NCBI RefSeq assembly: GCF_001456025.1
Contig: NZ_LMTZ01000096.1
Span: 235,866-299,865, forward strand
Direction: 5' to 3'
DNA: 64,000 bases
Origin: Mastigocoleus testarum BC008
Lineage (GTDB): Bacteria > Cyanobacteriota > Cyanobacteriia > Cyanobacteriales > Nostocaceae
This document shows, piece by piece, positions 33,690 to 42,867 of this stretch; positions within the stretch are counted from its first letter, which is position 1, and the number at the start of each line of letters is the position of its first letter. The position numbers were made by a program, and so were the translations under genes. Below the pieces are notes generated by a model. It worked only from the letters and a program-made list of their open reading frames with translations, made no database searches and was not told the DNA's origin.

Positions 33690-34535
33690 ATGAACGCAAT
33701 AAAAGTTACTAAAGCAACATTAAAAGCAGGAGTATATATTATTGGGGCTGGACCTGGAGACCCAGATTTATTAACGATAAAAGCACAAAAAATCTTATCT
33801 CAAGCCGATGTAATTTTATTTGCAGATTCCCTAGTACCTAAAGAAATATTAAGTTGTTGCAAAAAAAATGCTGAATTAATTCGCACAGCAAATAAAACCT
33901 TAGAAGAGATTGTGCCCCTAATGGTAGAAAAAGTAGGACAGGACAAAATTGTAGTTCGTCTTCATTCCGGCGATCCCAGTCTATATAGTGCCATTCACGA
34001 GCAAATACAATTCTTAATAGAAGCAAATATACCCTTTGAAGTGATACCAGGTATCAGCGCCTTTCAAGCTGCTGCAGCTAAATTAAATATTGAATTGACA
34101 GTACCCCAATTAGTTCAAACTATAATCTTGACGCGAATTAGCGGTCGGACTCAGGTACCTCCAACCGAAGAATTAGCAACCCTTGCTGCTCATCAAGCCA
34201 GTTTATGTTTATACTTGAGTGCTCGTCATGTAGAAGAAGCGCAAGCCAAACTTTTGGAACATTACTCCAGCGATACTTCAATTGCTGTTTGTTATCGTTT
34301 GGGCTGGAATGATGAAAATATTTGGGTCGTACCCTTGAACAAAATGGCGGAATGTACCCGAGAAAATAATTTGATTCGCACCACACTTTATATTATTAGT
34401 CCTGCGCTTTCAGCTACAAGTGCGCGTTCGCGTCTTTATAACCCAGAACACGATCATTTATTTCGTCCGAACAAATTTAAGGTTAGGAGGCAACAGGGAA
34501 CAGAGAACAGGGAACAGGAAATAAAAAAATCTTGA
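33690..34535 (+). CDS. cobM: Precorrin-4 C(11)-methyltransferase
   Basis: CobM methylates C-11 of precorrin-4 in corrin-ring synthesis. The 281-residue protein begins with the tetrapyrrole methylase signature VYIIGAGPGDPDLLTIKAQ and shows the family blocks VRLHSGDPSLYSAIHEQ and VIPGISAFQAAAAKL; SAM binds at these loops. Length is slightly above the usual ~255-260 because of a polar C-terminal tail (about 20 residues rich in Gln, Glu and Arg). That tail is coded by a repetitive stretch, CAGGGAACAGAGAACAGGGA, so it may be a recent addition. Other cobalamin genes are not nearby. Confidence 0.93.
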   Translation: MNAIKVTKATLKAGVYIIGAGPGDPDLLTIKAQKILSQADVILFADSLVPKEILSCCKKNAELIRTANKTLEEIVPLMVEKVGQDKIVVRLHSGDPSLYSAIHEQIQFLIEANIPFEVIPGISAFQAAAAKLNIELTVPQLVQTIILTRISGRTQVPPTEELATLAAHQASLCLYLSARHVEEAQAKLLEHYSSDTSIAVCYRLGWNDENIWVVPLNKMAECTRENNLIRTTLYIISPALSATSARSRLYNPEHDHLFRPNKFKVRRQQGTENREQEIKKS

Positions 34536-34634
34536 TCTTAAAGCTACAGACAAATATTTACCCCAAGGGTAGAAAGTTTAGCGTCCGCTGTTCTGTAAAC
34601 TTAACTATGTAGAATTTCTCAAGCAGATACACCG

Positions 34635-35114
34635 ATGTTAGACGAACAAGCGAAGAAAACCATGCTGCGGAAAATTCCCCATGGTCTATATATTTGTGGT
34701 GTCAAAGATGGAGAAGAAATGAATGGCTTTACTGCTAGTTGGGTAATGCAAGCGTCATTTCAACCACCTTTGATTGTCAATTGTGTTAAGCAAGACTCCA
34801 TCTCTCACCAAATGATAGAAAAAAGTGGAGTTTTCGCTCTCAGCTTTTTAGAAGATGGACAAAAAGAGATGGCGCAAAAATTCTTCAAGCCCATGCGTCG
34901 TGTTGGTAATAAATTTGAAGATGTGGAGTTTTACACTGGTGAAACCGGCTGTCCAATTATTTCTGATTCTTTGGGATATGTCGAATGTCAAATTGTTGGT
35001 AAAGTAGACAAAGGGGACCACACGGTATATGTTGGCGAAGTTATCGCTTCTGGGATCCATCGTGAAGGTAAACAGCTGCTATTAGAGACTACTGGTTGGA
35101 ATTACGGTGGATAA
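34635..35114 (+). CDS. Flavin reductase-like, FMN-binding split-barrel protein
   Basis: The 159-residue protein belongs to the flavin reductase-like superfamily, in which a split-barrel domain binds FMN and often reduces it with NAD(P)H. Blocks such as KIPHGLYICGVKDGEE, NGFTASWVMQASFQPPL and YVECQIVGKVDKGDHTVYVGEV are diagnostic of the family. The same fold forms the C-terminal flavin reductase domain of cyanobacterial flavodiiron proteins, but this copy is stand-alone. It lies 99 bp after cobM in the same direction and may be read with it. Its physiological partner is unknown. Confidence 0.9.
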   Translation: MLDEQAKKTMLRKIPHGLYICGVKDGEEMNGFTASWVMQASFQPPLIVNCVKQDSISHQMIEKSGVFALSFLEDGQKEMAQKFFKPMRRVGNKFEDVEFYTGETGCPIISDSLGYVECQIVGKVDKGDHTVYVGEVIASGIHREGKQLLLETTGWNYGG

Positions 35115-35179
35115 GTCAGTTGTCAGTTAACAGTTAACAGTTAACAATTGAAATATTTTAGTTTTGAGTTAAGTGCTCT

Positions 35180-35353
35180 TAACCTTCTTCCATCACTCTG
35201 ATGAGATAATAATCTTGGACAGATCTCAAACCCAGATACTGTCGGAGATTTGGACCGTAATATTTCACACAGGGCTAAAACATTTATTTTTTCGTAAACC
35301 CTTTTGCTGTAAGGATTTCAAAATATACTCTGGTAAGAGTGATGGAAGAGGTT
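35180..35353. repeat. ~174-bp element with 18-19-bp inverted ends
   Basis: AACCTTCTTCCATCACTCT at 35180-35198 is the reverse complement of AGAGTGATGGAAGAGGTT at 35336-35353 with a one-base gap. The ends are 137 bp apart. A 60-codon frame (35173-35355) covers the whole element but looks unconvincing. The element resembles a MITE or a large RNA hairpin. The rest of the 834 bp spacer (35115-35948) is AT-rich and held no other recognised feature. Confidence 0.65.
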
Positions 35354-35948
35354 AGGGAGTTCTGAGAAATAAATTATCCCTATTTGATAATGATAATCAT
35401 TCTAGTTAGAGGAGAAATTGGTCGTCCTGGGTAAACCGTTTCTCTTTCAAAAACGCCCGCGAGAACTTCTGTCCCTTACAGTTTTTTTGACAAATATGTT
35501 ATGTACAAATGGGTACAGTTATTAAAACTAATATCACTAACATCAATTGTTGACTTAATAAAAATATTCTAGTTATTAAAAAATTAGCGCCAAATCCCAC
35601 CAGAGAAGAGAATAAGTAAATAAATTAAACATACAGACAATTGAGCGCAAATATTTAACTTTACGATCAAAAACTAAGCGCTTAGCAAGGAAGAGTATTT
35701 GTTTTTCCTTCATCTATTCAAATGCATGGTTTGGTAATTGACTTGTTTATTAACAGAGATAAATTCTAAGTAGATATATAGCTATTTCAATTTATCAAAA
35801 ATGTTACCTAATTTGACTTATAAATTTAGGTATTTAACGGGTCTTTACCGTGATTTCTGGTGTGAGTACCAGTGAAGCTAAAAGTAAGTGTTATCATACC
35901 CGCAGCTAATAGTTAGTTAAAAGAAATATTAGAATAGAGACTTTATTA

Positions 35949-37406
35949 ATGAATGAGGAACGTCTATCAACCGGAATTACTGGTTTTGATGAAATTCTTT
36001 GTGGGGGGTTAATTCCCAAACAGGCTTATTTAGTGCGGGGTGGTCCGGGTTGTGGCAAAACTATATTGGGATTACATTTTCTTTTAACAGGTTCTGTTAA
36101 CAATGAGGAGAGTCTTTTCATTACCTTAGGAGAATCAGCAGGGCAAATCAAACATAATGCTAGTCGTATAGGTTTCGATACTCAAACTATATCTTTTCTG
36201 GACTTGAGTCCCGAGTCGAAATTTTTTCAGGAAAACCAGACCTATGATATTTTCTCTCCTGCTGAAGTGGAAAGAGAATCTACAACTCAAAGAATTATTG
36301 AATGTGTAGAAAAACTTCAGCCTAAGCGTGTTTTTCTTGATGCTGTAACTCAATTTCGCTATCTATCTACGGATGAATTTTTGTTTCGCAAACAAGTGCT
36401 CTCATTCATTCGCTTTTTATTAGATCGAGGTGCAACATTAATTTTTGCTTCCGAAAGTAGTCCCAACGCACCTGATGAAGATTTACAGTTTATTAGTGAC
36501 GGTGTAATTCATTTATCAAATGCACCTCAAGGTCGGACAATTGGGGTTACTAAGTTTCGTGGTTCTGGTTTTATTCCCGGATTTCATTCACTCACTATCA
36601 GTACTCAGGGAATGCAGATTTTTCCCAAACTACGACCGGAAGTCCATGAAAAGAAATTTACCATGGAAACAATTTCTTCAGGAATTCCAGATTTAGACGA
36701 ATTGCTTCACGGTGGAATTGAAAGGGGAACGGTAACTATTCTAACTGGTCCAACTGGTGTCGGTAAAACTACAGTTGGAATCCAATTTATGAAAGAAGCT
36801 GCTGGACGGGGAGAACGCTCTGTTGTTTATACCTTTGAAGAAAAAGAAGACACTTTATTAACTCGTTGCGAACAAGTTAATATTCCCGTTCATCACATGG
36901 TTGAAAATGGGAACTTATTAGTTGTACCGGTAGAACCGTTACATCTAACACCCGATGAATTTGCAAATAAAGTGCGTAACGAAGTAGAAACACAAGCGAC
37001 TCGGATTGTCATGATTGATAGTGTCGCTGGCTATAAAATTGCGATGCGTGGTGCAGATTTGGTTGCTCACCTACACAGTTTGTGTAAATATCTGCAAAAT
37101 ATGGGAGTTACTGTTATCCTGGTGAACGAAATGGAACATATAACCGGTAACTTTCGAGCAACCGATATTGGTATCAGTTACATTGCAGATAATATCATTT
37201 TCCTGCGCTATTTAGAAATTCAAGGGACAATGCGTAAAGCGATAGGTGTATTGAAAAAGCGGGTTTCTGATTTTGAAAAAACTTTACGAGAAATAGAAAT
37301 TACTCGCTTTGGGATCAAGGTAGGTAAACCTCTGACTGGACTCCGTAAAATTCTTAGTGGTACTCCGGAATGGGACGATAGTTACCAAGGGAAAAATGAG
37401 CGATAA
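35949..37406 (+). CDS. KaiC-like double-RecA ATPase
   Basis: The 485-residue protein consists of two tandem RecA-type ATPase domains of the KaiC/RadA superfamily. The first has GGPGCGKT (residues 31-38) and the second GPTGVGKT (about 275). Both domains start with the KaiC family phrase GI-x-GFDEIL-GG / GIPDLDELLHGG. It is shorter than clock KaiC (~519 residues) and ends in a polar tail without a clear clock-type C-terminus, so it is a KaiC homologue and not the core clock protein. It overlaps the downstream receiver gene by 11 bp and is cotranscribed with it and a histidine kinase. It could act as a signalling ATPase controlled by the two partners, which is inference. Confidence 0.9.
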   Translation: MNEERLSTGITGFDEILCGGLIPKQAYLVRGGPGCGKTILGLHFLLTGSVNNEESLFITLGESAGQIKHNASRIGFDTQTISFLDLSPESKFFQENQTYDIFSPAEVERESTTQRIIECVEKLQPKRVFLDAVTQFRYLSTDEFLFRKQVLSFIRFLLDRGATLIFASESSPNAPDEDLQFISDGVIHLSNAPQGRTIGVTKFRGSGFIPGFHSLTISTQGMQIFPKLRPEVHEKKFTMETISSGIPDLDELLHGGIERGTVTILTGPTGVGKTTVGIQFMKEAAGRGERSVVYTFEEKEDTLLTRCEQVNIPVHHMVENGNLLVVPVEPLHLTPDEFANKVRNEVETQATRIVMIDSVAGYKIAMRGADLVAHLHSLCKYLQNMGVTVILVNEMEHITGNFRATDIGISYIADNIIFLRYLEIQGTMRKAIGVLKKRVSDFEKTLREIEITRFGIKVGKPLTGLRKILSGTPEWDDSYQGKNER

Positions 37407-37767
37407 ACCCCTAATCTTAACCGTAGATCGCAACCGCCGGAATTTAGAGTTGCTGAAAAATTTTCTTATTAAACAAGGTTATGAAGTTATCAGCGCAAGC
37501 AATTTAGATGAATTAGATCGAGTTTTAAGCGAATCAAATAACATAAATTTGGTATTACTTGATGTTAGTGGCTTTGACCAAAATATTTGGATCAGGTGCG
37601 AACAATTAAAAAATCAGGCTATTCCCTTCTTAATAATCTCAGCTAAATCTAAATATATTACAGCTATTGAATCAGAAAGTTTAGCTCGAGGTGCATCAAG
37701 CATATTAGTCAAACCGTTAGTTATCAAACAGCTGCTAAATTTAATTAGAAGCCTTTTGAGAGATTAA
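37396..37767 (+). CDS. Stand-alone receiver-domain protein (response regulator)
   Basis: From ATG 37396 the product has 123 residues, just one receiver domain. The phospho-acceptor Asp is in LVLLDVSGFD at about 55 and the conserved Lys in SILVKPLVIK. The usual acidic pair is reduced to one Asp (LTVDRNRRN), so the metal site may be altered. It overlaps the KaiC-like gene (stop at 37404-37406) and is followed 2 bp later by the kinase gene, showing translational coupling in a three-gene operon. A longer open frame from 37357 only extends into the upstream coding sequence. Confidence 0.87.
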   Translation: MSDKPLILTVDRNRRNLELLKNFLIKQGYEVISASNLDELDRVLSESNNINLVLLDVSGFDQNIWIRCEQLKNQAIPFLIISAKSKYITAIESESLARGASSILVKPLVIKQLLNLIRSLLRD

Positions 37768-37769
37768 CC

Positions 37770-38879
37770 ATGGCTAAAGTATTACTGCTTTTGAAGCAAA
37801 AAGAAAATCGTCGGCTTCTGCAACAATCTTTAGAATCTCGTAATAAAGTGCTTGTTGTTGAATCGGAAAATGAATTATTAGACTCCAACTTATCTTTTGA
37901 CCTTTGTATTTTAGATTTAAGAGCACTGATTAAAGTTGGTAATTGGATAAAGAAAGTTAAAAAAAATCAAAATCAACTATTTATCCCATTTTTGTTAATA
38001 ACTTCTCCACAAAATGTAGGGATGGGAAAGCTTTATCTATGGAGCGTAATTGATGAAATCATTACCACCCCCATTGAGAAAGTAGAATTAACCGCTCGAG
38101 TAGAGATGCTATTACAAAGAAGGTTATTATCTTTAGAGCTTAAACGTAAGAACGAAAATCTACAACAACTTAACGAACTTAAAACCCGGTTTATTTCGAT
38201 GGCTTCCCATGAACTGCGCAATCCAGTCCATGTCATATTAGCTTATAGTAAGATACTTTATAAAAATAGTAACCTTCCAAAAACAAAAAAAGATGATTAT
38301 TTTGAACGCATGAAATCATCTGCTAGTAAGATTACTGAGACTCTAGACGATATTCTAACTTTAAGTAAAGGTGAGTTACTAGACCAAAATTTTAATCCCA
38401 TGCCTATAGATTTAGAAAAATTTTGCCATCAATTAATCTTAGAAATCGAAGTAGGTGCAGGGTATAAAAATCAGATTAGCTTTGTGACAAAAGGAAAAGC
38501 TAATAACAGTTACTTAGATAAAAAATTATTATCTCATATCCTGATTAATTTGCTAACTAACGCTATGAAATATTCTTCTCAAGGCAGCACCATTGATTTC
38601 AACTTAATTTATCACAAAGAACAAGTCGAATTTCAAATTAAAGATAAAGGTATTGGAATTCCTCTAAAAGACCAAAAGCGACTATTTGAATCATTTCATC
38701 GTGCGAGTAATGTAGGAAGAATTCCCGGTAATGGTTTAGGGTTAGTAATTGTTAAACAATCAGTAGATTTACATGAGGGTAAAATTTCAGTTAATTCTGA
38801 GGAGGGTGTAGGAACTACTTTTACTGTTAAATTACCCTCTGTTGCCCAAATAATACATTCTGATAAGATTGCAGATTAA
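37770..38879 (+). CDS. Histidine kinase with N-terminal pseudo-receiver domain
   Basis: The 369-residue protein is soluble. Its N-terminal ~115 residues look like a receiver domain, but the position of the conserved Lys is Thr (EIITTPIEK, where a functional receiver has K-P), so it is probably a pseudo-receiver; an Asp is present in LCILDLRA. A linker coiled coil precedes HisKA with ISMASHELRNPVHVI (His at about 146) and a HATPase domain with NLLTNAMKYSSQGS, KDKGIGIP and GNGLGLVI. The ATG starts 2 bp after the upstream stop. The whole operon is a KaiC-like ATPase, a receiver and this kinase. Confidence 0.9.
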   Translation: MAKVLLLLKQKENRRLLQQSLESRNKVLVVESENELLDSNLSFDLCILDLRALIKVGNWIKKVKKNQNQLFIPFLLITSPQNVGMGKLYLWSVIDEIITTPIEKVELTARVEMLLQRRLLSLELKRKNENLQQLNELKTRFISMASHELRNPVHVILAYSKILYKNSNLPKTKKDDYFERMKSSASKITETLDDILTLSKGELLDQNFNPMPIDLEKFCHQLILEIEVGAGYKNQISFVTKGKANNSYLDKKLLSHILINLLTNAMKYSSQGSTIDFNLIYHKEQVEFQIKDKGIGIPLKDQKRLFESFHRASNVGRIPGNGLGLVIVKQSVDLHEGKISVNSEEGVGTTFTVKLPSVAQIIHSDKIAD

Positions 38880-39079
38880 AGTTTTGTTGGGGTGTCAGGA
38901 GCAATTTCAACCCCTGATGGCTCGTTAATATTTTGTTATGTAGAATGTGTTAGGCGTAATCAGTAACGCACCACCATGATATTTTTGACAAAAATAAATA
39001 ATATATAAAATCAGCGATCGCGCACCGTAATATAAATAAATCAAATTAAATAGTTTATTTTTTGGGATTATCCGATCTT
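38880..39079. other. Spacer after the KaiC-like operon, 200 bp
   Basis: A possible imperfect hairpin (TCAGG/CCTGA and GGGGT/ACCCC blocks at 38888-38918) lies just after the kinase stop. GTAACGCACCACC at about 38963-38975 resembles the GTGCGTTA inverted repeats at 7521 and 10271. No gene is present. Confidence 0.4.
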
Positions 39080-39433
39080 ATGCCCTTAATTAAAGTTCAA
39101 ACATCCGTACCTACTCCAGAACAAGCTAGTGTAGAAACTATGCTCAAAGGTCTTTCGGGAAAACTAGCCCAACATCTTGGTAAACCCGAATCCTATATCA
39201 TGACAGCATTTGAAGCTGAAACACCAATGACATTTGCTGGAACAACAGATCCAGTTTGTTACATCGAAATCAAAAGTGTAGGTACGATGAAACCCGATTT
39301 AACAAAAGCAATGAGTCAAGATTTCTGCCAAGAAATTAACCAAACTTTGGGGATTCCATTAAATCGGATTTACATTGAATTTGCTGACTCTAAAGGTTAT
39401 ATGTGGGGTTGGAATGGTAGAACTTTTGGTTAA
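39080..39433 (+). CDS. MIF-family tautomerase (phenylpyruvate tautomerase-related)
   Basis: The 117-residue protein belongs to the macrophage migration inhibitory factor/tautomerase superfamily. It begins MPLIKVQTS, which places the catalytic N-terminal Pro right after the initiator Met; this decides the start at 39080 over the in-frame TTG at 39062. Further family blocks are FAGTTDPVCYIEIKSVG and the C-terminal SKGYMWGWNGRTFG. Cyanobacterial MIF homologues are known, but their in vivo substrates are not. Monocistronic, upstream of nurA by 68 bp. Confidence 0.93.
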   Translation: MPLIKVQTSVPTPEQASVETMLKGLSGKLAQHLGKPESYIMTAFEAETPMTFAGTTDPVCYIEIKSVGTMKPDLTKAMSQDFCQEINQTLGIPLNRIYIEFADSKGYMWGWNGRTFG

Positions 39434-39501
39434 TTTAGCCAGCGATCGGTCTTAGCATAAAGTCATCTGGGAAATCATAATTTTTCACTTAAAATTACCT
39501 T

Positions 39502-40689
39502 ATGCTTGACCTCACTAAACTAACGCGACAGATGCAAGGTTTGAGTCAACATCTGACTCAAGAAGCTACCGCAAGTCGCCAACGCTTAGAAAACGCCCAA
39601 AAATATTTTCAAGAAGCCTGCAAATCACAACAAAAATTTGTCAAGGTACAGGAAAAATGGCGCGATCGCATTTTATTTGCAAATGCAACGCCCGTTGAAC
39701 CCCTACATACTTGTATAGATATCCCAGTACCGCCGAAAATTCATACTGTTGTCGCAACTGATGGTTCTCAAATTGCTCCAAACCATCATGAAATAGCTTA
39801 TTGTTATCTACTTAATATTGGCAGGGTAGTCTTACATTACGGGCAAAATCGACATCCCCTCCTTGATAGTTTGCCAGAAATATTTTACCGTCCAGAAGAT
39901 TTATATGTTTCTCGACAGTGGGGGATTAAAACTGAAGAATGGATGAGTTATCGTCGTACAGCGAGCGAAGCTGTAGTACTGAGTGAGTTAGCAAAAAATG
40001 TTAAAGCGACTTTGACTGACGATATTCCAGCTTTAGCAATGGTAGATGGTTCTCTAATTTATTGGTTTTTAGATCAACTACCCTTTGATGCTAGGGAGCA
40101 GATTTTACCCCCAATCCTTGAAGCATGGGAAGAATTGCGCGAAGCTAAAATTCCCCTGATGGGATATTTGAGTGCATCTCGCAGTATTGAAGGAATGAAC
40201 TTCTTACGTTTGTTGGCTTGTCCCCATAATACTCCTGACTGCGTAAGCTTTTGTCCTAACCAAATGGAAAAGTTACCCTGTAAAGCCTTTGAAACTTTGC
40301 GGGACACAACTTTATGGTCAACTCAACTCAAACCAGGACAGCGTAGTCCATTATGGCGCAGTAATAGCCGCATATTAGATTTATACGATGAACAAAGAAT
40401 CTACTTTTGTTACGTCCATGTGGGTGCGGAAATTGCGCGTATCGAAGTACCTGCATGGGTAGCTGAAAATACTGCTATGTTCGATCTGGCTTTAGGATTA
40501 ATGTTGGCACAAGTTCAGAAAGGATACGGTTATCCAGTTGCGATCGCAGAAGCCCACAACCAAGCAGTAGTAAGAGGTGGCGATCGAAGTAGATTTTTTG
40601 CGTTACTAGAAAGACAAATGATTAAAGCTGGCTTAAGGAATGTAGGAACTTCCTATAAGGAAGCAAGGAAACGTGGCAGTATTGCTTAG
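39502..40689 (+). CDS. nurA: NurA domain nuclease
   Basis: NurA proteins are 5'-3' exo/endonucleases that act with HerA helicases in end resection in archaea; cyanobacteria carry homologues. The 395-residue protein has an N-terminal helical region and a nuclease domain opening with VVATDGSQIAPNHHE (catalytic Asp in DGSQ) and a second block LAMVDGSLIYWFLD, with ICFCYVHVGAEIARIEVPAW-like and AIAEAHNQAVVRGGDR segments toward the end. Length is typical. No HerA helicase gene is close by. It starts at ATG 39502; a possible long-loop hairpin (GGTCCG/CGGACC, about 40795-40829) follows it. Confidence 0.9.
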   Translation: MLDLTKLTRQMQGLSQHLTQEATASRQRLENAQKYFQEACKSQQKFVKVQEKWRDRILFANATPVEPLHTCIDIPVPPKIHTVVATDGSQIAPNHHEIAYCYLLNIGRVVLHYGQNRHPLLDSLPEIFYRPEDLYVSRQWGIKTEEWMSYRRTASEAVVLSELAKNVKATLTDDIPALAMVDGSLIYWFLDQLPFDAREQILPPILEAWEELREAKIPLMGYLSASRSIEGMNFLRLLACPHNTPDCVSFCPNQMEKLPCKAFETLRDTTLWSTQLKPGQRSPLWRSNSRILDLYDEQRIYFCYVHVGAEIARIEVPAWVAENTAMFDLALGLMLAQVQKGYGYPVAIAEAHNQAVVRGGDRSRFFALLERQMIKAGLRNVGTSYKEARKRGSIA

Positions 40690-41066
40690 TATTACTTAGA
40701 GTTCCTAAAATATTTATTTTGAGTTGATTTCTCAATTTCGATCGTATCTGTTATTTCTCATTGCTTATTTGGAATTAAATAATCTTTTTCATGGTCCGGT
40801 TGTTGTTTTATGCACTCGGACCTATTTGTATTTTGTTTAATTTTCTACTTTTTTAATTTTTTACAGGTGTAAATATCAGTAATAAAGATAAAATGTTACC
40901 TTGTTTGTACTTTTACGAGATTAATCATAAAAGTAAAAATTAGATCGCTTACAGTTCGAGTGTTGATAATTGAAGCACTCACAATTAAATCTCTTGAAAC
41001 TCACTCACACTATTGGTTTGTCCAGATACTTACCAGAATTTCCAAAAGATCAATATACTCGGTGCT
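40690..41066. other. Spacer between nurA and the broken sensor gene, ~377 bp
   Basis: The region is AT-rich. A weak inverted repeat GGTCCG...CGGACC with an 18-19-base loop near 40795-40825 might end the nurA transcript. Nothing else was recognised. Confidence 0.4.
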
Positions 41067-41972
41067 ATGCGAACAAGCAAAGAACTACAGCAAATCTTTG
41101 TCCACAACTATCTCCGTAAACGAGTAGCTTTAATTTTGATGACAGGATTTACACTTTTGGGAAGTGGCTGTAGGGTTGGAACATTTAGCAAAAATCATTT
41201 TGCGATGTATTCTTCTAGTCCTGATGAAGACAGTCAAAACCAGAAAAGACTAGAAAGTTTAAAAATAGGGGTATTACCAAATTACAGTCCTACCAAACAA
41301 AAAGGTATGACTCAGGCTTTGGATCGTTACTTGGAGAAAACCCTGGGATTAAAAGTTGATTTCCGGATCGCTTCTGAATATCAAAATATTATTGACTGGT
41401 TAGTAAAAGAAGAAATAGATATTGCTTATCTTGGAGCCACTTCTTATCTGGAAGCATTGGAAAGGGGAGCTCGAGTTAAGCCTCTAGTTGCACCAATTGA
41501 CAAATATAGCGGGCGTCCCTGGTTTAAATCGGTAATCTTTGTCAAGGCTGATAGCTCTGTTCAAAGTTTGTCAGACCTCAAAGGTAAGAGAGTTGCTTTT
41601 GTCGATAAATTCTCCACCTCTGGTTATTTAGTTCCAGCGATCGCTTTTCAGCAAATACGCATAACTCCCAAGTATGACTTTGCTCAAACAATTTACGCAG
41701 GAACCCATTACAAAAGTATCAAGGCTCTTCAAGAAGGAAAAGTAGATGCAGCAGCCACTAATATTCCGTTTTATATGAAGTTAAAAAAACTTGGTAAGCT
41801 CAATCCACGTGAATTTCGAGCTATCTGGGAGTCTGATTATATTTCTCAAGTACCTATAGTTGTTTGTCAGAAGTTACCAGAAGAGTTAGTTGAGAACTTG
41901 AAACTAGCTTTTTTACAAGCACCAAGGTCAATTAGTCGCGGGAGTAGCACACGAAATAAACAACCCAGTTAA
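41067..41972 (+). pseudogene. PhnD-type phosphonate/phosphite-binding domain, N-terminal part of a disrupted sensor-kinase fusion
   Basis: From ATG 41067 the frame encodes 301 residues: a signal with lipobox-like LLGSGC, then a PhnD-like periplasmic binding domain (LKIGVLPNYSPTKQKGMTQ, IDIAYLGATSYLEALERGA, VKPLVAPIDKYSGRPW, LKGKRVAFVDKFSTSGYLVP). At about 41923-41925 (after KLAFLQAP) the frame meets sequence that belongs to a histidine kinase in the +1 frame and soon stops. I infer a deletion that removed the end of the binding domain, the membrane segment and the start of the kinase of a longer PhnD-histidine-kinase protein. An ATG at 41013 is further upstream, but 41067 fits the signal peptide better. 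Confidence 0.75.
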
Positions 41973-42765
41973 CTTTATTTATGGCAACATCACACATGCG
42001 ACTCAATACACCAAAGACATATTAGAACTAGTACAACTCTATAAACGAGAATTTTCTCACCCTGGGGTAGTAATTCAACAAAAGACCGAAGAGATAGATT
42101 TAGATTTTATCTTTCAAGATTTTCCTAAAATCCTGAATTCAATGGAAATGGGAGCCGAACGCATTCGTCAAATAGTTTTAAGCTTGCGTAACTTTTCTCG
42201 CTTGGACGAGTCAGAAATGAAAGCAGTTGACATCCATGATGGTTTAGAAAGTACTCTGCTAATTTTGCAAAATCGACTCAAGTCACGTCCAGAATATCCA
42301 GAAATTCAAATTATTAAACAGTACGGTCACATACCCCCAGTTGAGTGTTATCCCGGACAGTTAAATCAGGTATTTATGAATATTATGGTGAATGCAATTG
42401 ATGCTTTAGAAGATGTATTTATCAAACATAATAAAGAAAAACAGTTCGAGCCAGGACTAATAAAAATTCATACCAAAGTTATTCAAAACAACCGAGTTGC
42501 GATCGCGATAGTGGACAACGGTCCCGGAGTTGCAGAGGAAGTCAAGCGGAAATTATTCGATCCATTTTTTACAACTAAGTCGGTTGGTAAAGGTACTGGA
42601 CTTGGTTTATCGATCAGCTATCAAATCATTGTGGAAAAACATGCAGGTTCGCTAAAGTGTCAGTCTGAGTTGGGAAAGGGAACGCAGTTTTTAATTGAAA
42701 TTCCTTTACAACAAAAACAGCTACAGGAATATTCTCGGGAGGTGACGGTAATAGGTAATAGGTAA
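41908..42765 (+). pseudogene. Histidine kinase core, C-terminal part of the same disrupted gene
   Basis: Frame 1 is open from 41908. It encodes GQLVAGVAHEINNPVNF at about 41926-41976 (the HisKA phosphorylation site), a linker, then RQIVLSLRNFSRLDE, the N box NIMVNAIDALED, the G1 box IVDNGPGVAEE and the G2 box VGKGTGLGLSISYQI. No start codon exists for the HisKA part; the first ATG is at 42142, after the phosphorylated His, so an independently translated product would lack it. The kinase core is closely related to that at 48557-50566. Together with 41067-41972 it appears to be one disrupted gene. Confidence 0.75.
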
Positions 42766-42852
42766 TGGGTAATAGGTAATAGGTAATGGGTAATAGGTAA
42801 TGGGTAATAGGTAATGGGTAATGGGTAATGGGTAATAGTAATAGGTAATTTA
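42748..42852. repeat. GGTAATA/GGTAATG heptamer array
   Basis: About fourteen heptamers (GGTAATR, GGTAATGG-derived) extend from 42748, covering the last codons of the kinase fragment, up to about 42852. The array has entered or grown into the 3' coding end: the last residues (VTVIGNR) are encoded by it. Confidence 0.9.
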
Positions 42853-42867
42853 TTTACTAGTGATCTA

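Noticed and set aside
35173..35355. 60-codon frame within the inverted-repeat element
   Set aside because: Both ends lie in the inverted repeats, there is no family resemblance and no good ribosome-binding site.
37357..37395. Longer N-terminus for the receiver downstream of the KaiC-like gene
   Set aside because: The added residues are out-of-frame KaiC coding sequence; ATG 37396 gives a normal receiver start.
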